A stretch of 64,000 bases of DNA from Patescibacteria group bacterium (GTDB lineage Bacteria > Patescibacteriota > Patescibacteriia > 2-12-FULL-60-25). The position numbers and the translations under genes are program-made. The stretch lies in the NCBI GenBank assembly GCA_029210915.1, contig JARGGJ010000007.1:1-64000 (forward strand), written 5' to 3'. Position 1 is the stretch's first letter; each line of letters begins with the position of its first letter. Under the pieces are notes generated by a model. The model was given only the letters and a program-made list of their open reading frames with translations, had not been told where the DNA came from and ran no database searches. Shown in pieces: positions 14,273 through 23,787 of this stretch.

Positions 14273-15841
14273 ATGCCAACAACATCCAAAGAGCAAGAAC
14301 GTGCGGAATTGCATCGTGCCATATGGCAAATTGCCAATGATTTACGCGGTAGTGTGGATGGATGGGATTTTAAGCAATACGTACTGGGAATGCTCTTTTA
14401 TCGTTTTATAAGCGAAAATCTCACGAACTATATCAATGATGATGAGAGACGAGCTGGTAAAAAAGTTTTTGATTATGCGGCTTTAACAGACAAGGAAGCT
14501 GAGTTTGGCCGTGCTGATACAGTCAAAGAAAAGGGATTTTATATATTACCAAGCGAGTTATTTGTTAATGTGACAAAGAGTGCACGCAATGACGCTAATC
14601 TAAATGAAACACTTGATAAGATTTTTAACAATATAGAAAATTCCGCCAAAGGAACGGATAGTGAATCCGATTTGAAGGGTTTATTTGATGATATTGATGT
14701 TAATTCCGGTAAGCTTGGTAATACGGTAGAGCGGCGGAATCAAAAGTTGGCTAAATTACTCGAAGCTGTTAATGGGCTTCGTTTTGGTGATTATGCTGAT
14801 AATACGATAGATGCTTTTGGTGATGCGTATGAGTTTTTGATGACCATGTATGCATCCAGCGCAGGTAAATCCGGCGGTGAATTTTTTACGCCGCAAGAAG
14901 TTAGTGAGCTTTTGGCAGAAATAACAACAGTCGGCAAAAAAGAAGTGAACAAAGTCTATGATCCTGCTTGCGGATCGGGTTCTTTGCTTCTTAAATTTGC
15001 CAAAGTTCTTGGAAAGGAAAAGGTTAGGCAAGGATTTTTTGGACAAGAGATAAACCTCACAACTTATAATCTTTGCCGCATCAACATGTTCTTGCATGAT
15101 ATTAACTATGAAAAGTTTGATATTGAGCACGGTGATACGCTTACCGATCCAAAACATTGGGATGATGAACCATTTGATGCCATAGTCTCAAATCCTCCAT
15201 ATTCAATTCATTGGGAGGGTGATAGCAATCCACTCCTAATCAATGATCCTCGTTTTTCACCGGCCGGCGTATTGGCGCCCAAGAGCAAAGCGGACCTCGC
15301 CTTTGTTATGCATATGCTTTCATGGCTTTCAACGAGCGGTACGGCGGCAATTGTTGAATTCCCTGGTGTACTTTATCGAGGCGGAGCAGAACAAAAGATT
15401 CGTAAATATCTGGTAGATAATAATTACATTGATACGGTTATCCAGCTTCCACCGGATTTATTTTTTGGCGTTACTATCGCAACTTGCATTATTGTTCTTA
15501 AAAAGAGCAAGAAAGATAACAAAGTTTTATTTATTGATGCTTCCTCCGAGTTTGTCCGTGGTGGTAACAAGAATAAATTAAGCGAAGCAAACCGTACCAA
15601 GATTCGTGATGCGTTTATTGCTCGTAAAGATAACGAGTACTTTGCTAAGCTTGTTGATAATAATGCGGTTGGCGAGAATGATTATAATATTGCGGTATCG
15701 AGTTATGTTGTTGCGGAAGACACTCGTGAAGTAGTAGATATCAAAGAGTTAAATAAGGAAATCGCCAAAATTGTCGCACGGCAAAACGAGTTACGTACCG
15801 CGATTGATGAGATTGTGGCTGATATCGAAGGAGTAAAATGA
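14273..15841 (+). CDS. hsdM: Type I restriction-modification methyltransferase subunit
   Basis: HsdM methylates adenine within the bipartite site chosen by HsdS and is needed for both modification and restriction. The N-terminal helical domain (residues 10-150, with WDFKQYVLGMLFYRFISE) is followed by the Rossmann methylase. Motif I is DPACGSGSLL near residue 230 (S-adenosylmethionine binding) and motif IV is NPPYS near 307 (N6-adenine catalysis). FTPQEVSELL near 205 is also typical. At 522 aa it is full length. It is the first gene of the island's main operon, with fic, two small genes, an ATPase, hsdS and hsdR downstream in the same direction. Confidence 0.96.
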   Translation: MPTTSKEQERAELHRAIWQIANDLRGSVDGWDFKQYVLGMLFYRFISENLTNYINDDERRAGKKVFDYAALTDKEAEFGRADTVKEKGFYILPSELFVNVTKSARNDANLNETLDKIFNNIENSAKGTDSESDLKGLFDDIDVNSGKLGNTVERRNQKLAKLLEAVNGLRFGDYADNTIDAFGDAYEFLMTMYASSAGKSGGEFFTPQEVSELLAEITTVGKKEVNKVYDPACGSGSLLLKFAKVLGKEKVRQGFFGQEINLTTYNLCRINMFLHDINYEKFDIEHGDTLTDPKHWDDEPFDAIVSNPPYSIHWEGDSNPLLINDPRFSPAGVLAPKSKADLAFVMHMLSWLSTSGTAAIVEFPGVLYRGGAEQKIRKYLVDNNYIDTVIQLPPDLFFGVTIATCIIVLKKSKKDNKVLFIDASSEFVRGGNKNKLSEANRTKIRDAFIARKDNEYFAKLVDNNAVGENDYNIAVSSYVVAEDTREVVDIKELNKEIAKIVARQNELRTAIDEIVADIEGVK

Positions 15842-15905
15842 AACGTTCTTATCTACTTGCCAATATGAACGTTTTATGTAATAATGTTCACATATAGAAA
15901 AACAT

Positions 15906-17048
15906 ATGAACACTATAAGCATTGGCACATATATACAACAAAAAGAGGGTTTTAAGGCCTTTGTTCCGGGTCCTTTTCCACCACCTAAGGCTAAAATTGA
16001 CCTAGATAGCAAACTTATGGCTAAGCATACTGAAGCAGTGCGTTTGCTTGGCAAACTGGATGGTATTACAGAATTATTACCAGATAAAGACTGGTTTTTA
16101 AAGATGTTTGTCCGCAAAGATGCTTCATCATCCAGCCAAATTGAGGGTACAAACGCCACAATGATGGATGTAATTGAAAGGGATAACGAAGAACCAAGCG
16201 CCGACATACCGCCCGATGTTGATGACATTTTACATTATATCGAAGCCCTTAATTACGGACTTAAACGCGCCGAGTCTTTTCCATTTTCGCTTAGGTTTAT
16301 TTTGGAGTTGCACGAAAAATTAATGACCGGCGCCCGTTGTACGCAATCGGCTTTTCCGGGTGAATTCCGCAAAAGCCAGAATTGGATATCCGGTACACGA
16401 CCGGACAATGCCAGGTACGTCCCGCCTCCGGTAGAAGACATGAAACGCGCTCTTAGTGATCTAGAAAAATTCGTACATGCGGATGATGGCTTTTTACCAT
16501 TAGTTAAAGCCGGGCTTTTGCATGCGCAATTTGAGACGATTCACCCGTTTAGCGACGGTAATGGCCGTACGGGCCGTATGATTATTACAATGTTTTTGTG
16601 GCATGAGAAATTGCTTGAAATGCCTATTCTTTATCTCTCTTCTTATTTTAAGCAGCATCAAAAATTGTATTATGAACGCCTTGACGGATACCATGATGGC
16701 AAAGTATTTGAGTGGCTTGAGTTTTTTCTTGACGGCGTTATCGAAATAGCTCAATCAGCAATCGTTGCATGCGCAGAGATTACTAAGCTGCGTGAACGAG
16801 ATATGGCAAAAGTCCAAATGTTAAACCGTACTGCCTCTGAAGTAACTGTTAAAATATTGGAAAATCTTTACAAGATGCCAATCGCAGGCATTGCGGATAT
16901 CGTGAAATGGACCAGCTATACAGAGCGTGGCGGATATAAAGCCATTGATCGGCTTGTTGATATGAAAATATTAAAGCCCATGAAGAGCGGTGACAATGTT
17001 TATGGTCAAAAATGGATTTACGTTGATTACTTGAATCTGTTCAAATAA
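15906..17048 (+). CDS. Fic-domain protein with N-terminal inhibitory motif
   Basis: Fic enzymes transfer AMP (or related groups) to hydroxyl side chains of target proteins. The complete active site HPFSDGNGRTGR starts near residue 213. SSSQIEGT at residues 75-82 matches the [S/T]xxxE[G/N] inhibitory helix, placing it in the self-inhibited class with the helix N-terminal to the Fic core. The last 100 residues look like a winged helix (ILENLYKMPIAGIADIVKWT). At 380 aa this resembles the Fic proteins often seen inside type I restriction loci. A weak inverted repeat (TATGAAC...GTTCACATA, 15864-15893) before the start could be an operator. Its target here is unknown. Confidence 0.93.
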   Translation: MNTISIGTYIQQKEGFKAFVPGPFPPPKAKIDLDSKLMAKHTEAVRLLGKLDGITELLPDKDWFLKMFVRKDASSSSQIEGTNATMMDVIERDNEEPSADIPPDVDDILHYIEALNYGLKRAESFPFSLRFILELHEKLMTGARCTQSAFPGEFRKSQNWISGTRPDNARYVPPPVEDMKRALSDLEKFVHADDGFLPLVKAGLLHAQFETIHPFSDGNGRTGRMIITMFLWHEKLLEMPILYLSSYFKQHQKLYYERLDGYHDGKVFEWLEFFLDGVIEIAQSAIVACAEITKLRERDMAKVQMLNRTASEVTVKILENLYKMPIAGIADIVKWTSYTERGGYKAIDRLVDMKILKPMKSGDNVYGQKWIYVDYLNLFK

Positions 17049-17081
17049 TAATTTCAAGAGAACAAGGATAATGAATTGATT

Positions 17082-17294
17082 ATGAAAAATGAAAAACCAC
17101 CGATCAGCGCCGAAGACCTTATAAAGTTTTTTGAAGGAGCTTACAACGTTCGGTTTATGGATGAAGCTACCGGCAAACCCGCTTTGGAAACAATCTCTGC
17201 AAATAAGGCTAAAAACGAGAAATCAGATTATGATTTGTGGCTTGAAGAGCAAAGTGATGATGTAAAAAGAGAGCATGATATGGGAGCGTTGTAA
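17082..17294 (+). CDS. Small acidic protein between fic and the ATPase (70 aa)
   Basis: It is not recognised. The ATG at 17082 is chosen over an in-frame TTG at 17076, and AAGGA lies upstream at a longish distance. The product begins MKNEKPPISAEDLIKFFEGA and ends in an acidic tail. It has no membrane segment. Its place between fic and the ATPase suggests a regulator, an antitoxin-like partner of Fic or an accessory of the restriction complex, but nothing in the sequence proves this. Confidence 0.55.
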   Translation: MKNEKPPISAEDLIKFFEGAYNVRFMDEATGKPALETISANKAKNEKSDYDLWLEEQSDDVKREHDMGAL

Positions 17295-17312
17295 TAAATT
17301 ACGAACGATAAT

Positions 17313-17441
17313 ATGTGGAAAATCAAAAATCGCAAATACCAAGCTAAAACACTTTCCCCGGTCGAGGAAGCATATTTGGAAAGTATTAAGGCATTGGAGA
17401 AGAAGGTGGAGGGGAAGGTTGAGGAGAAAAAAGACAAATAG
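17313..17441 (+). CDS. Very small charged protein (42 aa)
   Basis: ATG at 17313 opens 42 codons ending TAG at 17439-17441, immediately before the ATPase start at 17446. The product begins MWKIKNRKYQAKTLSPVEEA and ends in a Lys/Glu-rich helix (IKALEKKVEGKVEEKKDK). The reading frame fits neatly between its neighbours and has normal codon use. No strong ribosome-binding site is seen. Function unknown. It could form a coiled coil or be an adaptor peptide. Confidence 0.45.
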   Translation: MWKIKNRKYQAKTLSPVEEAYLESIKALEKKVEGKVEEKKDK

Positions 17442-17445
17442 CAAT

Positions 17446-18903
17446 ATGTATATATCAAAAATTATACTACATAATTTTAAAGGTTTCAGCGGTGATCACG
17501 AAATTATTTTTGATAAAGGAGTAAATTTTTTTGTCGGTGATAATAATTGTGGTAAATCAACAGTATTTGAAGCTATTGATTTTATACGCACAAAAAAAGA
17601 TAGAAATGAAGTTATCACAAAAACCCAACTTGAATGTGATGATTTCGTCTCAGCTGTAATTGAATTCAAGGGTGATGATATTGAAACGCTTGTCGAGACT
17701 GAGGCACTTAAAAAATATCAATCGTACATTATTAAGACTGATGATCAGAAAAGTTTGCGCTTGATGCGTTCCAGCGAAGAGTCAGAAATCACACAAGATG
17801 GCAAGAAAAAGAAACTTGATATTAAAAATGTACGCGTTTATAACCCAGCAACGGACCAATTTGAAAATCCTACAGGTATAGATAATACAATTACGGCATT
17901 ATTTGATGCGCAGTTTGTTTGGGCGGATACAAATTCGTGTGATATTTCTGATTTTTCGAAAACAAAAATTAGCGGAAAAATTATCAATACCATAACGAAA
18001 GATTTTATTAATTCTGATACTTGGAAAAATTTTCAAAATTCACATAAGGAAACTTTTGGAGAAGGTGAAAATAGTTTAGCGAAAACTTTACAACCGGTTG
18101 AACAAAAAATACAAAGTATTTTATATGAGCAATACGGAGAAACGGAGGTAAGATTTAGTTTTACATTACCTGAGATTGAGAGTTTTTTTAAAACAGGAAA
18201 TATTGCTTTATCAGAAAATGGCATTGAGACAAAGAGCGTTGAAAAAGGCACTGGAATGCAACGCGCCTTAGCATTAGCACTTATTCAAGTATATGCTGAA
18301 ATTTCTTCATCAGATGAAAATGGAGTTTCTAAACCGCTAATATTTTTTATTGACGAACCGGAAACATTTTTGCATCCACTAGCGCAAAATAGATTGATTG
18401 ACGCGCTTGAAAAAATATCCGACAAGTCACAAATTTTCATAATTACCCATTCACCGTACTTGTTAAAAAAGTATAAAAAAGAGACTCATTCAATAAATAT
18501 ATTTACCAAAATTGCAGGAATGAATAAGGCTAATGCAGGCAAAGAATTTGATCTATTCGGATCTTCGAGTCCATCTTGGGGTGAAATTAACTATTATGCG
18601 TTTGGCGTTTTATCCGTTGAATTTCACAATGAACTCTATGGCTTTGTTCAAGCAAAAGCTATTTTAGAAGACGAGAAAAACTACTTTGAAGACGAATTTG
18701 AAAAATATTTAATTGGTAAAGGTGTAAATCAAGATCAACCATATATTAAATTAAAAAAGGATGGCACGATAGAAAACCAAAATAGAACCTTACCTACAAA
18801 AATTAGAAATATTATACATCATCCTGAAAATCTGAATAATACAAAATTTACAGAACAAGAGCTAAAAGCTTCTATTGGATTTTTAATCCCATTGCTAGCA
18901 TGA
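17446..18903 (+). CDS. AAA/ABC-type ATPase encoded inside the type I RM operon (485 aa)
   Basis: The start is placed at the ATG at 17446 (MYISKIILHNFKGF), because the open frame before it overlaps two small genes and is Arg-rich nonsense. The protein is a RecF/OLD-like P-loop ATPase. Walker A is GDNNCGKST at residues 31-39, Walker B is IFFIDEPETFLHP near 300, and ITHSPYLL is the switch histidine. The C-terminus (KIRNIIHHPEN) carries an R-x4-H pattern reminiscent of HEPN nucleases, though this is only a resemblance. ATPases of this type occur in restriction and abortive-infection loci. The stop overlaps the hsdS start (ATGA), implying coupled translation and a shared role with the RM complex. 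Confidence 0.82.
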   Translation: MYISKIILHNFKGFSGDHEIIFDKGVNFFVGDNNCGKSTVFEAIDFIRTKKDRNEVITKTQLECDDFVSAVIEFKGDDIETLVETEALKKYQSYIIKTDDQKSLRLMRSSEESEITQDGKKKKLDIKNVRVYNPATDQFENPTGIDNTITALFDAQFVWADTNSCDISDFSKTKISGKIINTITKDFINSDTWKNFQNSHKETFGEGENSLAKTLQPVEQKIQSILYEQYGETEVRFSFTLPEIESFFKTGNIALSENGIETKSVEKGTGMQRALALALIQVYAEISSSDENGVSKPLIFFIDEPETFLHPLAQNRLIDALEKISDKSQIFIITHSPYLLKKYKKETHSINIFTKIAGMNKANAGKEFDLFGSSSPSWGEINYYAFGVLSVEFHNELYGFVQAKAILEDEKNYFEDEFEKYLIGKGVNQDQPYIKLKKDGTIENQNRTLPTKIRNIIHHPENLNNTKFTEQELKASIGFLIPLLA

Positions 18904-20138
18904 CAAACAACCAACCTAAAATCGAAAAACTAATTGCCGAACTATGCCCAAACGGTGTGGAGTTTAAAGAACTCTGGGAACTTACAGCATGGGATAAGAA
19001 ATTTACTGGCATCGAACGGGAAAAGCAAAAAAAAGTCATTACCTATCCTTATGTGTTAGCGAATCGATTTAAAGAAATTGCGCAAACCGCCGGTAATGTT
19101 CGGTTACTTTCAACTGGCGACTACACTGGCTGTACAACCGAAAAATTAGCGGGGAAAAACTTGTGTGAGGGTGAAATTGTGGCAATCCCGTGGGGTGGCA
19201 AGGCAAACATAAAATATTACAAAGGTAAATTTGTAACTGCTGATAACCGAATCGCTATGTCGCTCAACACCAAAATATTGTCAAACAAGTTTTTATATTA
19301 CTGGATGTTAATTAATAATAGATTGATTGAAAGTTTTTACCGTGGCTCAGGTATTAAACACCCAAGTATGAGAAAGGTGCTTGAGCTCAAAATCCCCATC
19401 CCACCCCTCCCAATCCAACAAGAGATCGTCAAAATCCTAGATAGCTTTACAGAGCTAGAAGCAGAGCTAGAAGCAGAGCTAGAAGCAAGAAAGAAGCAGT
19501 ATGAGTATTATAGGGATGAGTTGTTGACGTTTGGCGAGGATGTTGAATGGAAGACGCTTTTAGATGTATGCGATTATGTAGATTATAGGGGAAAAACACC
19601 AAAGAAAACTGAACATGGAATTTTCTTGGTAACAGCAAAAAATATTAGACAAGGATATATAGATTACGATGTATCACAAGAGTATATTTCAGAAAGTGAT
19701 TACAGTTTAGTGATGCGACGAGGATTACCTGCAATAGGTGATATTTTGATAACAACAGAAGCACCATGTGGTTTTGTGGCACAAGTCGATAGAGAATACA
19801 TTGCCTTGGCACAAAGGGTAATAAAATATAGAAGCAAAGACAATTTGTTGGACAACTCTTTTTTAAAGCATTATTTATTAGGTAAGCAATTTCAGGAAAA
19901 ACTACAAAAAACAGCAACTGGTTCAACTGTAAAAGGAATAAAAGGTAGTAAGTTGCACAAATTAACCATTCCGTTACCCTCGCTCGAAGAACAAAAAAGA
20001 ATTGTCTCAATTCTCGATAAATTCGATGCTTTAGTGAACGATATTATAATTGGACTCCCAGCAGAACTTAAAGCACGCCGTAAACAATATGAATATTATC
20101 GTAACAAGCTTTTAACTTTCAAAGAATATGCCGGTTAA
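18900..20138 (+). CDS. hsdS: Type I restriction specificity subunit
   Basis: HsdS holds two target-recognition domains (about residues 20-180 and 215-390), each followed by a long helix that sets the distance between the two half-sites. The helix motifs are visible twice: PIQQEIVKILD...ARKKQYEYYRDELLTF and LEEQKRIVSILDKFD...ARRKQYEYYRNKLLTF. The central helix contains three tandem copies of a 12-base unit (19452-19487) encoding Glu-Leu-Glu-Ala. This is the place where repeat-number changes are known to alter spacer length in EcoR124-type enzymes. The start overlaps the ATPase stop and the end overlaps hsdR, so the complex subunits are made together. Confidence 0.94.
   Translation: MTNNQPKIEKLIAELCPNGVEFKELWELTAWDKKFTGIEREKQKKVITYPYVLANRFKEIAQTAGNVRLLSTGDYTGCTTEKLAGKNLCEGEIVAIPWGGKANIKYYKGKFVTADNRIAMSLNTKILSNKFLYYWMLINNRLIESFYRGSGIKHPSMRKVLELKIPIPPLPIQQEIVKILDSFTELEAELEAELEARKKQYEYYRDELLTFGEDVEWKTLLDVCDYVDYRGKTPKKTEHGIFLVTAKNIRQGYIDYDVSQEYISESDYSLVMRRGLPAIGDILITTEAPCGFVAQVDREYIALAQRVIKYRSKDNLLDNSFLKHYLLGKQFQEKLQKTATGSTVKGIKGSKLHKLTIPLPSLEEQKRIVSILDKFDALVNDIIIGLPAELKARRKQYEYYRNKLLTFKEYAG
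19452..19487 (+). repeat. Three tandem 12-base units in hsdS
   Basis: The unit GAGCTAGAAGCA is repeated exactly three times in frame and encodes ELEA. It lies in the central spacer helix of HsdS. Confidence 0.95.
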
Positions 20139-23100
20139 GAAAAAATACAATTTGGTTGCCGAAAATACGCAGAGCACAGTCGTTGGTGAATATACACCGG
20201 ATAAGAAACGTGCCGAGAATTACCAAAGCGAGGCGGATCTTGAGCGTGCTTTTATTGAACAACTCGTATCTCAAGCATACGAGTATTTGCCTCTGTTCGA
20301 AGAAGCTGATCTTGTAGAAAATTTACGTAAGCAACTGGAAAAGCTTAATAATTATACTTTTACTGATAATGAATGGGAACGTTTTTTTAAAAGTGAAATA
20401 GCAAATCCAAACCAAAGTATTGAAGAAAAAACCGCCACCATCCAAGAAGATCATGTAAAAATTTTAACACTGGATAATGGCACGGCAAAAAATATCTATT
20501 TGCTTAAAAAAGATAATATCCATGACAATGTATTACAAGTAATAAATCAATACACCACGGATGATGGCGCGCGTGGGAATCGGTATGATGTAACCGTTCT
20601 CGTTAATGGCTTGCCATTGGTACATATCGAGCTTAAGCGCCGAGGTGTCGCCATACAAGAAGCGTTTAATCAAATAAATCGGTATCAGAGGGAGAGTTTT
20701 TGGGCTTCATCTGGGCTTTTCGAGTATGTCCAGCTTTTTGTTATTTCCAATGGCACCCATACGAAGTACTACAGCAACACAACACGTTGGCAACACATAA
20801 AAGATGCAGGCGAAGGTAAAGTTAAAAAAGGTAAACGCACGAGTAATAGCTATGAATTTACGAGTTGGTGGGCGGATGCGACCAATAAACCAATACCGGA
20901 TTTAATGGATTTCGCAAAAACGTTTTTTGCTAAACATGCGCTTTTGAATATTTTAACTCGTTATTGTGTTTTTACAACGGACCGACAATTGCTTGCCATG
21001 CGACCTTATCAGATTGTAGCAACCGAACGCATCTTAAACCGTATTGAAGTAAGTACAAACTACAAAAAGCTTGGCAGTGTTGAAGCCGGCGGTTACATTT
21101 GGCACACAACTGGTTCAGGTAAAACGTTAACCAGCTTTAAGACAGCGCAACTTGTGAGCAGAATGGCTTATATCGATAAAGTTGTTTTTGTAGTCGATCG
21201 TAAAGATTTGGACTATCAAACCATGCGCGAATACGACAAGTTTGCCAAAGGCGCGGCTAACAGTAATACAAGTACGGCGATTTTGAAACGGCAACTTGAA
21301 GATTCGAATTCACGAATTATTATCACCACAATACAAAAACTTGATAGATTCATAAGTAAAAATAAGGGTCACGTTATTTTTGATGGGCATGTTGTTTTGA
21401 TTTTTGACGAATGCCATCGCTCGCAATTTGGTGATATGCATGCCGCGATAGTTAAAACATTCAAGCAATATCATCTTTTTGGTTTTACGGGTACGCCAAT
21501 TTTCGCGAAGAATGCATCTTCCGGCGGAAGACCTGATTTTAAAACCACTAAACAAGCATTTGGCGAAAAACTCCATACATACACAATCGTTGATGCAATT
21601 GCCGATAAAAATGTTTTGCCTTTTAAGGTGGATTATGTTTCAACTGTGCATGAAGCTGAGAATATCGAAGATAAAAAAATCAGTGACATCGATCGTGAGG
21701 CTGTCCTCGCTTCACCGGAACGCATTGAAAACATTGTAAGTTATATTCGTGAGCATTTTGATCAAAAAACCAAGAGGAATAGTTTTTACAAACTGAAAGA
21801 CCGTAGATTAGCGGGTTTTAACTCAATTTTTGCCGTTTCTTCAATTGATGTTGCGAAGAAGTATTACGCTGAGTTCAAAAAGCAATTAACGGACGCCCCC
21901 GGTGATAAAAAACTCAAAGTGGCAACAATCTACAGTTTTGGTGTTAATGATGAAGATGCGGACGGGATGATAGATGAAAACTCGGAAGATACTAGCGGTT
22001 TGGATGTCAGCTCAAGAGATTTTTTAGAAAATGCCATTAAGGATTACAACGCCATGTTTGGTACTTCGTTTGATACATCATCAGATAAGTTCCAAAATTA
22101 TTACAAAGATGTCAGCGAACGGGTTAAAAATCGTGAAATTGATACTCTATTAGTGGTCAACATGTTTTTAACGGGTTTTGACGCAACAACACTTAATACT
22201 TTGTGGGTGGATAAGAATTTACGCTTACATGGCTTGTTGCAGGCGTATTCACGCACAAATCGCATTCTAAACAGCGTAAAGACTTTTGGTAACATAGTTT
22301 GCTTCCGCAATCTGGAAAAGGCTACAAATGAATCAATCGCATTATTCGGTGATAAAGAGGCATGCGGTATTGTTCTCCTGAAAGCGTACGCGGATTATTA
22401 CAATGGCTACAAAGACGGTAAAAAAGAAGTACGAGGTTATAAGAGTTTAATCGATGAGCTTTTGGAAAAGTTTCCGGTTGGGGAGCGAATTTTGGGAGAG
22501 CAAAACCAAAAAGACTTTATCAAGCTCTATGGTGCGGTGCTTAGAGTGCGTAATATCTTAACCACATTCGATGAGTTTACAGGTAATGAGATTCTAACCG
22601 CTCGTGACTTGCAGGATTATCACAGCATGTACATCGATCTTTACAATGAGTTTCGTAAAGGCAAAGAAGATGAAAAAGAGAATATTAACGATGATTTAGT
22701 GTTTGAAATGGAACTCATCAAGCAGATAGAGATTAATATCGATTACATACTCGGACTTATTAAAAAATATCATGCGGATCATACAAAAAACAAAGAATTA
22801 TTGCTGGATATAAACAAAGCGATTGATTCTAGTATTGAATTACGCAATAAGAAAGATTTAATCAATCAATTCATCACCACGCTAGATGTGCATTCCGTGG
22901 TAGATGAAGATTGGCGTGAATTCGTTGAAGCGAAAAAAATAGAAGAACTAGAGCAGATAATTGAAGCCGAGGATTTGGATCGTGTTGCAACCTATAAGTT
23001 TGTTCAAAATGCGTTCAGAGATGGCGGTGTCGTGGCAACCGGTACGGCTATATCCAAAGTTATACCACCAGTATCCCGCTTCTCCCCAACAGGGGAACGC

Positions 23101-23190
23101 ACACAAAAGAGAGAAAGCGTGTTAAGTAAGCTTACAGGCTTCTTTGAGAGGTTCTTTGATATTAGTGATGGGAAATTTACGGAGAAGTAA
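20128..23190 (+). CDS. hsdR: Type I restriction subunit (translocase/nuclease)
   Basis: HsdR translocates DNA with ATP and cuts far from the recognition site. The N-terminal nuclease domain shows VTVLVNGLPLVHIELKRRG near residues 155-172 (D...ExK type). Helicase motifs follow: HTTGSGKT near 328 (Walker A), LIFDECHRSQFG near 427 (motif II), FGFTGTP near 450 (motif III), and LTGFDATTLNTLWVDKNLRL leading to QAYSRTNRI (motif VI region) near 690-710. A C-terminal helical part to residue 1020 is expected to bind HsdM. The length is normal and no break is seen. The start lies inside the last codons of hsdS. Confidence 0.95.
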   Translation: MPVKKKYNLVAENTQSTVVGEYTPDKKRAENYQSEADLERAFIEQLVSQAYEYLPLFEEADLVENLRKQLEKLNNYTFTDNEWERFFKSEIANPNQSIEEKTATIQEDHVKILTLDNGTAKNIYLLKKDNIHDNVLQVINQYTTDDGARGNRYDVTVLVNGLPLVHIELKRRGVAIQEAFNQINRYQRESFWASSGLFEYVQLFVISNGTHTKYYSNTTRWQHIKDAGEGKVKKGKRTSNSYEFTSWWADATNKPIPDLMDFAKTFFAKHALLNILTRYCVFTTDRQLLAMRPYQIVATERILNRIEVSTNYKKLGSVEAGGYIWHTTGSGKTLTSFKTAQLVSRMAYIDKVVFVVDRKDLDYQTMREYDKFAKGAANSNTSTAILKRQLEDSNSRIIITTIQKLDRFISKNKGHVIFDGHVVLIFDECHRSQFGDMHAAIVKTFKQYHLFGFTGTPIFAKNASSGGRPDFKTTKQAFGEKLHTYTIVDAIADKNVLPFKVDYVSTVHEAENIEDKKISDIDREAVLASPERIENIVSYIREHFDQKTKRNSFYKLKDRRLAGFNSIFAVSSIDVAKKYYAEFKKQLTDAPGDKKLKVATIYSFGVNDEDADGMIDENSEDTSGLDVSSRDFLENAIKDYNAMFGTSFDTSSDKFQNYYKDVSERVKNREIDTLLVVNMFLTGFDATTLNTLWVDKNLRLHGLLQAYSRTNRILNSVKTFGNIVCFRNLEKATNESIALFGDKEACGIVLLKAYADYYNGYKDGKKEVRGYKSLIDELLEKFPVGERILGEQNQKDFIKLYGAVLRVRNILTTFDEFTGNEILTARDLQDYHSMYIDLYNEFRKGKEDEKENINDDLVFEMELIKQIEINIDYILGLIKKYHADHTKNKELLLDINKAIDSSIELRNKKDLINQFITTLDVHSVVDEDWREFVEAKKIEELEQIIEAEDLDRVATYKFVQNAFRDGGVVATGTAISKVIPPVSRFSPTGERTQKRESVLSKLTGFFERFFDISDGKFTEK

Positions 23191-23194
23191 TTGT

Positions 23195-23782
23195 ATGAAT
23201 CAAAAGGATAAACAACTCATTAAAGATTCTGCTTTGATTGTAGCCGATCAAATTGCTTCTAATTTACCTGGATTGAATATTGCTTGGGGACTAAGTAAAG
23301 CATTATACGGTGCGGGATTAAAACTCCGTGAACAGAGAACGCTTGAATGGGTAGAAATGATTAGGGATAATCCCTCTGTTTTTACAGATTTGGTTTTAAA
23401 GGATGTGAAATTCCAAGACGGTTTCGTGTATGCGCTTGAGCGTTATATTCGTGAAATGAGAGAAGATAAAAGGGTAAACATGAGATCTGTATTTCTTGGT
23501 TTTACTAAATCAACTGTAGAAGATAGTTTTGAACTTGAAAGAATATATCACGTTATAGGTATTCTTAATGTATTGGATATACGTGTTTTGAAGGATATTG
23601 ATATTAGTAAAAATGACTTTCAACAGGTGTATGAGCAGACCCCCGAATATAATGAAAATATATACAATTTGGTTAACGCTGGAATTTTGATGTCCGATTA
23701 CACATCTCGTTTGGGACCGATAAAAGCACCATTCGTTAAGGTTACTGAATTTGGAAAACAATTCATAAAATTTATAAATTAA
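23195..23782 (+). CDS. Hypothetical protein downstream of hsdR (195 aa)
   Basis: The ATG at 23195 follows GGAG by ten bases and lies four bases after the hsdR stop, so it is probably in the same transcript. The product begins MNQKDKQLIKDSALIVADQI and looks alpha-helical. It has a glycine-containing hydrophobic stretch near residues 25-45 (LPGLNIAWGLSKALYGAGLKL) that might touch membranes. The C-terminal third (KVTEFGKQFIKFI) resembles a winged-helix end. No family is named with confidence. Its position suggests a defence accessory gene. Confidence 0.6.
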   Translation: MNQKDKQLIKDSALIVADQIASNLPGLNIAWGLSKALYGAGLKLREQRTLEWVEMIRDNPSVFTDLVLKDVKFQDGFVYALERYIREMREDKRVNMRSVFLGFTKSTVEDSFELERIYHVIGILNVLDIRVLKDIDISKNDFQQVYEQTPEYNENIYNLVNAGILMSDYTSRLGPIKAPFVKVTEFGKQFIKFIN

Positions 23783-23787
23783 AATTT

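Noticed and set aside
17275-17445. Upstream extension of the AAA ATPase
   Set aside because: The 57 codons are Arg/Trp-rich, overlap two small frames, and precede the typical start of the ATPase fold.
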